A stretch of DNA of 7,715 bases from Dehalococcoidales bacterium (GCA_012520835.1 JAAYNN010000103.1:1-7715), one strand, 5' to 3'; counted from the stretch's first letter, positions 1 to 7,464 are shown. Translations and numbers: made by a program. The notes: generated by a model from the letters alone, not told the origin.

Positions 1-1
1 G

Positions 2-796
2 GATTGCTATCCGCGCAAGAAACTGGATACCTTGATTAATATCAAGGATATTAACGAAGCGGTATTATTTAATCCGCGCAATGCTTACCAGAATTATAAT
101 GTGGCTGTTAATACCTCTGGCAAGGTAATCTATACCTATATGGGGATACTTAAACCCAATATGGGGAATATAAATTATTCTACCTCAGGTCAAATATCCC
201 CGCTTTTAAATGACCCCTGTTATAAAACTATCGGGATCGGCACCAGGATATTCCTGGGCGGGGGTATCGGTTTTATTGCCTGGCAGGGCACCCAGCATAG
301 TCCGGCCGCACCCAGAAATGAAAGAGGCGTACCGACGAGGGGGGCAGGTACTCTTGCCCTGATCGGGGATTTAAAACAAATGAGCCCGGATTGGCTGATG
401 GGTACCAGCATGATGGGTTACGGCTGCACTCTTACAGTCGGGGTAGGCATTCCCATACCTGTTTTATCCGAAGAAATCCTTGAATATACCACAGTTACGG
501 ATGCCGATATTAAGGCGGCTATTATAGATTATTCATCGGACTATCCGAATCTCAATCCCAACATCATAGCGGAGGTCAGTTATGCCGATTTAAAGAGCGG
601 CAAAATTGAAATCGACGGCAAACAGATACCCACTGCTTCTCTTTCCAGTTATCCGCGTGCTTTAAAGATTGCCGATACCTTGAAAGAATGGATAAGGAGC
701 GGAAGTTTCCTGTTAACCGAGCCGGTTCAATCACTACCAGGATTTGAATCCGGAATTGAGGCAAAATCGCTCAAAGAACGCCCGGTTATTGAATAG
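2..796 (+). CDS. Homocysteine biosynthesis protein, DUF39/COG1900 family (5' end cut by window edge)
   Basis: This family is needed in anaerobes for making homocysteine from aspartate semialdehyde and sulfide, without the usual O-acylhomoserine route (recalled from genetics of Methanosarcina acetivorans MA1821). The frame is open to the left edge: before the first possible start (TTG at 32) it reads DCYPRKKLDT, which is typical internal DUF39 sequence, so that TTG is not the true start. The visible part is 264 residues of a family usually near 390, so roughly the first third is missing. Recognisable stretches are the FNPRNAYQNYNVAVN region, the glycine-rich IGIGTRIFLGGGIGFIAWQGTQH segment, the GTLALIGDLKQMSP stretch, and GYGCTLTVGVGIPIPVL followed by an acidic helix region. 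Cysteines are visible in DCYPR, NDPCYK and GYGCTL; thiol chemistry is expected of the family, but I cannot say which residue is catalytic. It sits 23 bases before the ATG of the NIL ferredoxin, its usual partner. Cytoplasmic. Family assignment is confident. Confidence 0.88.
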   Translation, partial: DCYPRKKLDTLINIKDINEAVLFNPRNAYQNYNVAVNTSGKVIYTYMGILKPNMGNINYSTSGQISPLLNDPCYKTIGIGTRIFLGGGIGFIAWQGTQHSPAAPRNERGVPTRGAGTLALIGDLKQMSPDWLMGTSMMGYGCTLTVGVGIPIPVLSEEILEYTTVTDADIKAAIIDYSSDYPNLNPNIIAEVSYADLKSGKIEIDGKQIPTASLSSYPRALKIADTLKEWIRSGSFLLTEPVQSLPGFESGIEAKSLKERPVIE

Positions 797-819
797 TCAT
801 ATTGAGAGAGGTCGCAGCA

Positions 820-1230
820 ATGATCGTTTCTAAGAAAATTGTATTACATTTTCCGCCGCGTCTTGTGGACCGTGCCATAGTCTATCATTTAATTAAAGAC
901 TATGACCTTGAATTAAACATTATGAAAGCATCGATTATCCCGGATGCTCAGGGCTTGATGGTTCTCGAACTGCGAGGCCAGCAGACTGATTATGACAGGG
1001 GCGTTAAATATCTTACAGAGACGGGCGTACATATTCAATCGCTCAGTCAAAACGTAGTACGCAATGATGACAGATGTACTCATTGCGGAGCATGTGTAAC
1101 CGTTTGCCCAACCAAAGCCTTTCAATTAGACCTCAAAACACGCCTGATATCTTTCGATGCCGGTAAATGCATTGCCTGCGGTTTATGCTTGAAAGCCTGC
1201 CCTCTCAGAGCCATGGAGTTGCATTTCTAA
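820..1230 (+). CDS. NIL-domain ferredoxin with two [4Fe-4S] motifs, partner of the DUF39 protein
   Basis: A small soluble protein of 136 residues. Residues 1-75 or so form a NIL domain, an ACT-like fold first noted in methionine-transport ATPases (VLHFPPRLVDRAIVYHLIKDYDLELNI). Residues 85-130 carry two complete CxxCxxCxxxC motifs: C86/C89/C92/C96 and C117/C120/C123/C127, the pattern for two [4Fe-4S] clusters. The family (M. acetivorans MA1822, recalled) works with DUF39 in homocysteine formation, presumably supplying electrons or sulfur during sulfide incorporation; the exact chemistry is not settled. I chose ATG at 820 over an in-frame TTG at 802, because AGAGG at 807-811 lies 8 bases before the ATG and family members begin close to this point. 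The gene ends in TAATG, followed 4 bases later by the next gene's ATG, so translation is probably coupled. No cluster cysteine is missing. Confidence 0.9.
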   Translation: MIVSKKIVLHFPPRLVDRAIVYHLIKDYDLELNIMKASIIPDAQGLMVLELRGQQTDYDRGVKYLTETGVHIQSLSQNVVRNDDRCTHCGACVTVCPTKAFQLDLKTRLISFDAGKCIACGLCLKACPLRAMELHF

Positions 1231-1234
1231 TGCC

Positions 1235-1966
1235 ATGTATCAACCGAGGACTTACCGCAGTTGGGTGCATGATAAAGATCTGGTCTCTTACAGTGTGATT
1301 GTCAGAGAAACAGATTTATATATACGCACGACATCAGATTTAAATGGCCAGGCTCTGGATTCTGTGCTGAAATACCGAAGGCAAATAGAAGAATATATAT
1401 CGTATCACCCGGAGTTTGCAACAACCCTTAAACCGTTAATAATAAATGATACCAGCCCTGAGATAATTAAAGATATGGCAATGGCTTCTCAAAAGTTCGA
1501 TGTAGGCCCGATGGCTGCCGTTGCCGGTGCCATTGCGGAATTTGTCGGCAAAGACCTTATGAAATATTCCGATGAGGTCATTATAGAAAACGGCGGCGAC
1601 ATTTTTTTAAGCAGTAAACGCAATAGAACAGTGGCTATTTACGCCGGCAATTCACCGCTTAGCGGGAAATACGGGCTTGAGATAAAAGCCGATGCCACTC
1701 CGCTGGGTATTTGCACTTCATCGGGTACGGTTGGGCACTCTTTAAGCTTCGGGAAAGCCGATGCTGTTGTAACTTTAGCCGACTCAGCTTCTCTGGCGGA
1801 TGCCGCTGCCACCGCTATCGGCAATATGGTAAAATCAAAAAACGATATTAATCCGGTACTGGATTATGCCAGAGAGAGCGGATTTCTGAAAGGCATTGTT
1901 ATCATCAAGGATGACAGTATTGGGGCGTGGGGGAATATGGAACTCTGCGAGTTGCCGGAAATATAA
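1235..1966 (+). CDS. UPF0280/COG2122 ApbE-like protein, probable sulfide assimilation factor
   Basis: A full-length 243-residue member of UPF0280 (COG2122), a family distantly related to the flavin transferase ApbE. The signature segments are YQPRTYR at the N-terminus, VGPMAAVAGAIAE at 90-102, IENGGDIFL at 117-125, TSSGTVGHS at 161-169, GKADAV at 173-178 and ADAAATAIGN at 188-197. No signal peptide, lipobox or membrane segment is visible, so a cytoplasmic location is expected, unlike periplasmic ApbE. In M. acetivorans the homologue MA1715 (recalled) is needed for efficient use of low sulfide concentrations. Flavin transfer has not been shown for this family as far as I know, so I do not call it ApbE. 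The start at 1235 lies 4 bases after the ferredoxin stop, with GGAG at 1215-1218 as the only nearby Shine-Dalgarno-like element, pointing to translational coupling. Its position directly after DUF39 and NIL-ferredoxin supports a shared sulfide-to-homocysteine role. Confidence 0.87.
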   Translation: MYQPRTYRSWVHDKDLVSYSVIVRETDLYIRTTSDLNGQALDSVLKYRRQIEEYISYHPEFATTLKPLIINDTSPEIIKDMAMASQKFDVGPMAAVAGAIAEFVGKDLMKYSDEVIIENGGDIFLSSKRNRTVAIYAGNSPLSGKYGLEIKADATPLGICTSSGTVGHSLSFGKADAVVTLADSASLADAAATAIGNMVKSKNDINPVLDYARESGFLKGIVIIKDDSIGAWGNMELCELPEI

Positions 1967-1985
1967 GAAGTTAGAGGATAATTAA

Positions 1986-2630
1986 TTGAAGAATAAAGTT
2001 AAAGTTGTTCCAGCAGTACTTACGGATAATCCGGAAGCATTGAAAGAAATGCTGGACGTTGCCGAGGCTTTTACCGATTTTGTGCAGATAGATATTATGG
2101 ACGGATTGTTCGTTCCTTCAAAAAGTATTTCGGCAGAAGATATATCACAGATAAAAACCGGATTGAAATGGGAAGCCCACCTGATGGTCAACAATCCGCA
2201 AAGCTATATCGATGATTTCGTAAAGGCCGGGGCTCATCAGATTATATTCCATTATGAGGCTACTGGGTCACATATCGAATTAATCGATAAAATCCATGCG
2301 GCGGGAGTGAAAGCCGGCGTCGCTATCAATCCGGATACAAGTACAACATTACTTAATCCTCTAATTGATAAACTGGACTCCGTCTTGTTTATGTCGGTAA
2401 TACCCGGTTTTTACGGCAGTAAATTTATTCCCGGTGTATTGGATAAAATTATCGGCTTTCGGCATAAATATCCCCGTGTCCATATCGCAATAGACGGCGG
2501 AATAAAGGAAGCCAATATTCTTGAAGTCGCTAAAACCGGGGTAAACTCGGTTTGTGTCGGCAGCGCGGTTTTCTGCCGGGAGAGTCCGGCGGAAAGCTAT
2601 CACAGGCTGGCAAGCATCTGCAATAGTTAG
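1986..2630 (+). CDS. Ribulose-phosphate 3-epimerase-like TIM-barrel protein with altered metal site
   Basis: The 214 residues match the ribulose-5-phosphate 3-epimerase (Rpe) family along their whole length, and the size is normal for Rpe (about 215-230). Rpe interconverts ribulose-5-P and xylulose-5-P in the pentose phosphate pathway. Visible landmarks are VQIDIMDG at 33-40 with the catalytic Asp36, EAHLMV at 63-68 with metal ligand His65, AGVKAGVAINPDT at 105-118, FMSVIPGFYG at 135-144, IDGGI at 169-173 with catalytic Asp170, and VGSAVF at 191-196 for phosphate binding. Two positions are unusual: the first metal-binding His (H34 in E. coli) is Gln34, and the APSIL-type serine near the N-terminus is Ala10 in VPAVL. 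It therefore keeps both acid/base aspartates but only three of four usual metal ligands. The TTG start at 1986 is supported by AGAGG at 1973-1977, 8 bases upstream. It follows the UPF0280 gene by 19 bases, and transketolase lies tail to tail, 1 base away. Family is certain; the exact substrate is less so. Confidence 0.8.
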   Translation: MKNKVKVVPAVLTDNPEALKEMLDVAEAFTDFVQIDIMDGLFVPSKSISAEDISQIKTGLKWEAHLMVNNPQSYIDDFVKAGAHQIIFHYEATGSHIELIDKIHAAGVKAGVAINPDTSTTLLNPLIDKLDSVLFMSVIPGFYGSKFIPGVLDKIIGFRHKYPRVHIAIDGGIKEANILEVAKTGVNSVCVGSAVFCRESPAESYHRLASICNS

Positions 2631-2631
2631 G

Positions 2632-4638
2632 TCATTTATTATTTTTTAATAGTTTATGTGCTTCGGATACCATTCTGTCCGCGGTTAATCCGAATTGTTG
2701 ATATAAAACTCTGTAAGGAGCCGACGCCCCGAACCTGTCGATTCCAATAGCAATGCCATCGTTGCCGACATATCTTTCCCATCCAAAGGTAAGCCCCGCC
2801 TCAATCGAAATCCTGGCTTTGATATGTCGCGGAAGCACCGAATCCCTGTATTCGGCGCTTTGTGCCTCGAATAGCTCCCAGGAAGGCATAGATACTACCC
2901 TGGATGCAATTCCCTGCTCATCTAACAGTCTGCCCGCTTCCAGTGCGATGTGTACCTCGGAACCGGTAGCAATTAATATTATGTCAGGCTCATGAGACGA
3001 CTGCCATAATATATATCCGCCGTTTCTGACACCACTGGCAGGTGCAGTTGACTGCCTGTCGATAACGGGAAGTTTTTGACGCGTAAATACTAAAGCGGTC
3101 GGATTGTTCCTGTTTTTTATGGCGATGCGCCATGCTTCGACTGTTTCTGTGGCATCAGCCGGCCTGATGGTAACCAGATCCGGTACCATCCTTAATCCCA
3201 TCAGTTGTTCTATCGGCTGGTGGGTGGGCCCATCTTCGCCGACACCGATTGAGTCGTGGGAATAAATATAAATTACGCCCTGTTTCATAAATGCAGAGAG
3301 CCTGACGGCAGCACACATATAGTCATAAAAAACAAGAAAGGTGGAAACAAAAGGTATTAAGCCTCCGTGCAGAGTCATCCCGTTGGCAATGGCGCCCATG
3401 GCATGTTCGCGTATACCGAAGTGGAAGTTGCGTCCGCTATAACAATCCGCTGAAAAGGATTCAGCATCATTGATTGTAGTTTTGATTGAAGGTGCCAGAT
3501 CTGCCGAACCACCTACTAAATTACGGATTTTCGGAGCAATCAGGTTAATTATCTGGCCAGAGGCTTCGCGGGTAGCCATTGTGTTTGTAACATCCGTAAA
3601 AAGATTATCAAGCCCTTCTTCCCAGCCCTGCGGTAATTCACTGCTCAAATCCTCCATGAGATGTTTGTATTCATCCGGGTAAGCAACCCGGTAAGAATCG
3701 AATAATAATTGCCATTTATCCTGTTCTGTTTTTCCCCTGTCTGTTGCTTTACGGAAATGATTTATAGCCTCCTGGGGAATTTTAAAAGGTTCCGAATACT
3801 GCCAATTCAGATTTGTTCTGGTAAGCGCTACCTCATCGACACCCAGCGGTTGGCCGTGGGATGAGCATTTGCCCTGTTTATTGGGGCTTCCACAGCCGAT
3901 AATGGTTTTACAAATTATAAGGCTGGGATACCGCGTTTCATTTTGCGCATCCCTGATGGCATTGTTAATTGCCTGAATATCGTTCCCGTCCAGAGGACCT
4001 AATACCTGCCAGCCGTAAGCCTTGAATCTCAAAGCAACATCTTCTTTAAACGTAATATCGGTGCTGCCCTCGATTGATATATCATTATCATCGTAGAGGT
4101 AAATGACTTTACCCAGCTGCAGTGTACCGGCCAGCGAAGCGGCTTCCGAAGTGATGCCTTCCATCAGGTCTCCATCGGAAACAATGGCATAAGTGTAATG
4201 GTCGATGATATTATAGCCGGGGCGGTTATACTGCTGGGCCAGCCATCTTTCAGCTATTGCCATGCCGATTCCGTTGCAGAAACCCTGTCCCAAAGGACCG
4301 GTGGTTGCTTCGGCTCCGGGTGTCCAACCGTGCTCCGGGTGCCCGGGTGTTTTACTTCCCCACTGCCTGAATTTTGTTAATTCATCAAAAGGTAAATCGT
4401 ACCCTGTCAGATGCAACAGGGAGTAAAGCATTGCGGATGCATGGCCGGGGGATAAAATGAATCTATCGCGGTTAATCCAAAGCGGGTTTTGGGGGTTATG
4501 CTTTAAAAATCTATCCCATAGAACATAAGCCATTGGTGCCATTCCCATCGGCGCTCCCGGATGCCCCGAATTAGCCTTCTGCACAGCATCCATGGAAAGT
4601 ACGCGTATTGTATTAATACATAATTCGTCGATGGACAT
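2632..4638 (-). CDS. tkt: Transketolase
   Basis: A 668-residue thiamine-diphosphate enzyme of normal full length that moves two-carbon ketol units between sugar phosphates in the non-oxidative pentose phosphate pathway. The N-terminal TPP domain shows SGHPGAPMG (His26), PGHASAM (His66), GPLGQG (114-119), and the TPP motif SDGDLMEG (154-161) running to the DDN at 183-185; Ser replaces the usual first Gly of the motif. SHGQPLG (His261) follows. The central pyrimidine-binding domain has TREASG (356-361), GGSADL (376-381), REHAMG with the catalytic Glu411, and HDSIGVGEDGPTHQPIEQL (His461, His473). The C-terminal domain starts near 540. The ATG at 4638 aligns with the usual N-terminus (IRVLSMDAVQKANSGHPG begins at residue 11), and a G-rich GGCGGGGTGA directly precedes it. 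A promoter lies about 47 bases upstream of the start. Cytoplasmic; a likely partner of the convergent epimerase gene. No missing catalytic residue seen. Confidence 0.97.
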   Translation of the reverse strand: MSIDELCINTIRVLSMDAVQKANSGHPGAPMGMAPMAYVLWDRFLKHNPQNPLWINRDRFILSPGHASAMLYSLLHLTGYDLPFDELTKFRQWGSKTPGHPEHGWTPGAEATTGPLGQGFCNGIGMAIAERWLAQQYNRPGYNIIDHYTYAIVSDGDLMEGITSEAASLAGTLQLGKVIYLYDDNDISIEGSTDITFKEDVALRFKAYGWQVLGPLDGNDIQAINNAIRDAQNETRYPSLIICKTIIGCGSPNKQGKCSSHGQPLGVDEVALTRTNLNWQYSEPFKIPQEAINHFRKATDRGKTEQDKWQLLFDSYRVAYPDEYKHLMEDLSSELPQGWEEGLDNLFTDVTNTMATREASGQIINLIAPKIRNLVGGSADLAPSIKTTINDAESFSADCYSGRNFHFGIREHAMGAIANGMTLHGGLIPFVSTFLVFYDYMCAAVRLSAFMKQGVIYIYSHDSIGVGEDGPTHQPIEQLMGLRMVPDLVTIRPADATETVEAWRIAIKNRNNPTALVFTRQKLPVIDRQSTAPASGVRNGGYILWQSSHEPDIILIATGSEVHIALEAGRLLDEQGIASRVVSMPSWELFEAQSAEYRDSVLPRHIKARISIEAGLTFGWERYVGNDGIAIGIDRFGASAPYRVLYQQFGLTADRMVSEAHKLLKNNK

Positions 4639-4684
4639 TCACCCCGCCTGTAACAAAAGAGATAATAAAAAAATTCGTTTTATA

Positions 4685-4713
4685 ATTCTATAATAAGATA
4701 GCGCTCTTTTCAA
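4685..4713 (-). promoter_or_regulatory. Predicted sigma-70 promoter of transketolase
   Basis: Reading the - strand, TTGAAA (4713-4708) is followed by exactly 17 bases and TAGAAT (4690-4685). Both boxes match the sigma-70 consensus at 5 of 6 positions. Transcription would begin near 4678, giving a leader of about 40 bases before the transketolase ATG. The spacer contains the palindrome AGCGCT. The region is AT-rich, which raises the chance of random matches, but the spacing and position are ideal. Confidence 0.65.
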
Positions 4714-4741
4714 ACAATTCCAAGCATGCGCTTTTATCAAC

Positions 4742-4779
4742 ACTATTATAAAAATTACAGTACTATTCTGTAATAGTAT
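4742..4779. repeat. Overlapping inverted repeats; candidate weak terminator or operator
   Basis: Three mutually exclusive perfect pairings share this stretch: ATTACAG (4754-4760) with CTGTAAT (4768-4774); TACTATT (4761-4767) with AATAGTA (4772-4778); and ACTATTA (4742-4748) with TAATAGT (4771-4777). On the - strand the ATTACAG/CTGTAAT hairpin (7 bp, 7-base loop) is followed directly by TTTTAT, about 70-100 bases past the stop of the GGDEF/HD-GYP gene. It could therefore be a rho-independent terminator for that gene, although the stem is AT-rich and weak. It also lies roughly 30-70 bases upstream of the transketolase -35 box, so an operator is the other reading. Confidence 0.4.
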
Positions 4780-4844
4780 CCAATCAATTGTTAATTACGT
4801 TTAAAATAATATTCTTCAGACACTACAACCGAATAAAACTAAAA

Positions 4845-7382
4845 TTACTGATTTAGTGCTTCCTTCAAGCGGATAGTATGCTTATTCGAATTGACTACTT
4901 CAATGAATATTTCCACCAGATGGGGATCGAATTGCACACCGGCGCATTTTTTCAATTCTTCCAGGGCTTCCTGATAGTTTAATTTCTTACGGTATGGTCT
5001 TGGCGATAACATGGCGTCATAGGCGTCTGCGATAGCCAGTATTCTGGCTTCAATAGGTATTTTATCCCCCTCTAGTCCTGCCGGATATCCTGTTCCGTCA
5101 AAGCGCTCATGATGATGCAATATTGCCGGAACGCAGCTGACCAGGTCAACAACATGTCTCAGAATTTCAGCAGCCAGTTTGGGATGTTCTTTCATTATTT
5201 CTTTTTCATAATCGTTAAGCCCGGCATCCTTGTTGAAGATATAATCCGGCACCCCGATTTTCCCGATATCATGAAGCAATCCGGCTGAACGTATATTGTT
5301 TATTGTCTCCGGAGCCAGATCAAGGGCATTAGCGATAGCGATTGCATACTCGCTGACTTTTCTTGAATGGCCGCATGTATATCTATCCTTGGCATCTACA
5401 GTGGCTGCCAGTGCATAAATGATATTCAATGCCTTTGGATTTTTTTTGAGTTCTTCTGTCATGAGGACGCTATCCTGTTTTTGGATTCCATTGGACATGC
5501 TGGTACGGTTGCGCCCCATTTGCTTAGCCCTGTATAATGCTGCATCCGCTTTCCCGATAATTTCTTCCTTCAATACCCCGTCTTTTGGCCAGTTAGCTAC
5601 ACCGAGGCTAACGGTAATAGGCATTGCCCTGGCGCTTGTTTCAGATTCAATTGTTTTTCTGATGCGTTCAGCAACCTTGTAGGCGGCATCAATATGGGCT
5701 TCAGGTAATATAACAGTGAATTCTTCTCCGCCATAACGAAAAGCCATGTCAATCCTGCGTATGGATTTTTGAATATATTCGCCGATCTTGCGCAGCATCT
5801 TATCCCCGGCAAGATGACCATAAATATCGTTATAAGATTTGAAAAGGTCGACATCCATCATAATCAGGGAAAAGGTGCCGCCGAAACGGGAATCCCTGGT
5901 TATTTCCTGATCAATCCGCTCGTGGAAGTGGCGGTGATTATACAGACCGGTCAATTCGTCGGTATTTGCCCTGATTCTAGCCTGTGTATAAAGCTGGGCG
6001 TTTTCTATAATAATCCCGGCCTGGTTGGTAATATCAGTAATAATTTCGATATCCTCTTGAGACATTACGGCATTATTCTTTTTATTGCCGAGAGCCAGGA
6101 TACCTATAAGTTTATCGCGGCTTTTAAAAGGGAGTAAAAGATGAATATTAGAACCTGTTAAATTGTCTTTTTCGGATTGAGGTAGTACGCTTAATTCTGC
6201 TATTTCGTTTATACGTGCTGGACTGAGGGGAACTCCCTTTTTATTCATATACGCTATCAACGGGCTATCTGTATCAAAAGATATTCTTTTAAAAATGCAG
6301 GTGCCATCAGTTAATCCGTCTTCAGGATAAATATACTGCGTCTCGAATTTTCCTGTTTTATTATTTTTAAGAATCAATCCAGCCGCAGGTATATTGACAG
6401 CATTAGCTATCAGCGGAAGTATCTCTTTAGCCAATTCATCCAGGTTAATGATATGGCTTGTTTTTTTACTGAAATCCTGCAATTCACGTCTGTGGCTATA
6501 AGTATCCCTGAAAAAAAGGTATTCTACTCCCATGTTCACCGTTTGGATAAATGGCGATGCCAGGAATATTATAAAGGTATAAATAAGAGTTAATAATATA
6601 ATGATAATAACATCCGAGAACTGGGAAGATAATAGCGGATATGCATAAACAAGGGCAGAAGTAAGCCCGAATAAAACCATAATGACGATGACATATGCCA
6701 GCAGCTTTCTGGATGTGGATTGAATATTAACAGGGTTCCTGGTGAGTATGGCATAACTGACAATAACGGCATTGACAATCCCACCCAGATGAGCGATTGG
6801 AACTGTTCTTACAGAAGGAGTAAAGGTCGCTATAAGGCTTAATATCAGAAATATTGTCCATCCTACAGCCAGATAAAGTGTCCTGTTTCTGTCAAGGGAA
6901 TCGATTGACTTATTATATCTCCTTATCAGCATCAGCAATGACAAAATAAAAAATGGTGATAATGCAAAGAGCATTATCAAATTCCAGGGGAATATATCAA
7001 AATGCAACAGGTTTCCCGTAAAATAAGCATCTTTAACAATAAACCCCGTCAGGGACAGAACAAGAATTACCAGAGCAAATGCGTAACCGATAGCTACTCC
7101 GTAACCGGTCGGCTTGTTATTGTATACACGAACAACATGATAGTATGAAACAATAAGGAAAAAGAACGATGCTATTAAAATACCTGTCCATAAAGATAAA
7201 TAATCGAATGTTTTAGATGTATCATGAAGCAGTACTGCGGCTGCAATATTCCATAAAGCGGAACCGGATAAAAAGGCAAACAGGACTTTTCCCAGGCGTT
7301 TATTTATTTGCGGGAGAATTGAAAGCAGTATTGCCATAAAGCAAATACAACTAACCAGCGGTATTACTGCCCATAGATTCAC
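4845..7382 (-). CDS. Membrane-bound GAF-GGDEF-HD-GYP c-di-GMP signalling protein
   Basis: An 845-residue sensor with domains for both making and degrading cyclic di-GMP. Residues 1-285 contain about nine hydrophobic segments (near 4-25, 33-53, 64-83, 95-116, 132-153, 169-188, 194-213, 227-249 and 258-280), resembling the 7TM input region of some histidine kinases. Residues ~305-465 look like a GAF domain (LLLPFKSRDKLIGILALGNK). The GGDEF domain (~470-628) has MMDVDLFKSYND with metal Asp510, the catalytic GGEEF at 551-555, and an intact inhibitory site RRID (542-545). The HD-GYP domain (~645-835) has His672, HDIGK with His704/Asp705, His733, HHHERFDGTGYP (756-767) and ADAYDAM (785-791). Both catalytic halves look complete, so activity cannot be predicted in one direction. 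The GTG start at 7382 is supported by AAGGA at 7397-7393, 10 bases upstream. It has its own promoter and is 206 bases from transketolase, so it is probably transcribed alone. The ligand sensed is unknown. Confidence 0.93.
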   Translation of the reverse strand: MNLWAVIPLVSCICFMAILLSILPQINKRLGKVLFAFLSGSALWNIAAAVLLHDTSKTFDYLSLWTGILIASFFFLIVSYYHVVRVYNNKPTGYGVAIGYAFALVILVLSLTGFIVKDAYFTGNLLHFDIFPWNLIMLFALSPFFILSLLMLIRRYNKSIDSLDRNRTLYLAVGWTIFLILSLIATFTPSVRTVPIAHLGGIVNAVIVSYAILTRNPVNIQSTSRKLLAYVIVIMVLFGLTSALVYAYPLLSSQFSDVIIIILLTLIYTFIIFLASPFIQTVNMGVEYLFFRDTYSHRRELQDFSKKTSHIINLDELAKEILPLIANAVNIPAAGLILKNNKTGKFETQYIYPEDGLTDGTCIFKRISFDTDSPLIAYMNKKGVPLSPARINEIAELSVLPQSEKDNLTGSNIHLLLPFKSRDKLIGILALGNKKNNAVMSQEDIEIITDITNQAGIIIENAQLYTQARIRANTDELTGLYNHRHFHERIDQEITRDSRFGGTFSLIMMDVDLFKSYNDIYGHLAGDKMLRKIGEYIQKSIRRIDMAFRYGGEEFTVILPEAHIDAAYKVAERIRKTIESETSARAMPITVSLGVANWPKDGVLKEEIIGKADAALYRAKQMGRNRTSMSNGIQKQDSVLMTEELKKNPKALNIIYALAATVDAKDRYTCGHSRKVSEYAIAIANALDLAPETINNIRSAGLLHDIGKIGVPDYIFNKDAGLNDYEKEIMKEHPKLAAEILRHVVDLVSCVPAILHHHERFDGTGYPAGLEGDKIPIEARILAIADAYDAMLSPRPYRKKLNYQEALEELKKCAGVQFDPHLVEIFIEVVNSNKHTIRLKEALNQ

Positions 7383-7392
7383 AAAACTTATA

Positions 7393-7397
7393 TCCTT
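7393..7397 (-). promoter_or_regulatory. Ribosome binding site deciding the GTG start of the GGDEF/HD-GYP gene
   Basis: On the - strand AAGGA lies 10 bases before the GTG at 7382-7380. No ATG occurs in frame between the site and this GTG, and the first residues (MNLWAVIPLV) lead straight into the first membrane segment, as expected for this kind of sensor. Confidence 0.6.
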
Positions 7398-7435
7398 TTT
7401 ATTAATTTAGAATATGCTTGTAAAATTAATTATTA

Positions 7436-7464
7436 ATTATGGATTTAGCATCCTGCTTTGTCAA
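7436..7464 (-). promoter_or_regulatory. Predicted strong sigma-70 promoter of the GGDEF/HD-GYP gene
   Basis: On the - strand a perfect -35 box TTGACA (7464-7459) is followed by exactly 17 bases and CATAAT (7441-7436), which differs from the -10 consensus at one position. Transcription should start near 7429, giving a leader of about 45 bases to the GTG. The spacer holds a short dyad, AGCA-GGA-TGCT (7457-7447), where a repressor or activator could sit. Confidence 0.75.

Noticed and set aside
32..34. TTG at 32 as the start of the DUF39 gene
   Set aside because: The frame is open to the left edge and encodes typical family sequence (DCYPRKKLDT) before this codon. The gene simply begins outside the window.
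802..804. TTG at 802 as the start of the NIL ferredoxin
   Set aside because: The ATG at 820 has AGAGG 8 bases upstream and fits the family's N-terminus. With the TTG start, that ribosome binding site would lie inside the coding sequence.
1235..1966. Calling this gene apbE (FAD:protein FMN transferase)
   Set aside because: It lacks a signal peptide or lipobox and is shorter than ApbE. The motifs are those of UPF0280, for which flavin transfer is not established to my knowledge.
4754..4774. CopY/BlaI-type operator (ATTACA...TGTAAT)
   Set aside because: The half-sites are 7 bases apart between the G and C, not the 2 expected of TACAnnTGTA sites, and no metal or beta-lactam resistance gene is nearby.
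5769..6137. A 122-codon + strand frame
   Set aside because: It lies wholly antisense to the GAF/GGDEF part of the signalling gene, resembles no family I know, and has no supporting context.
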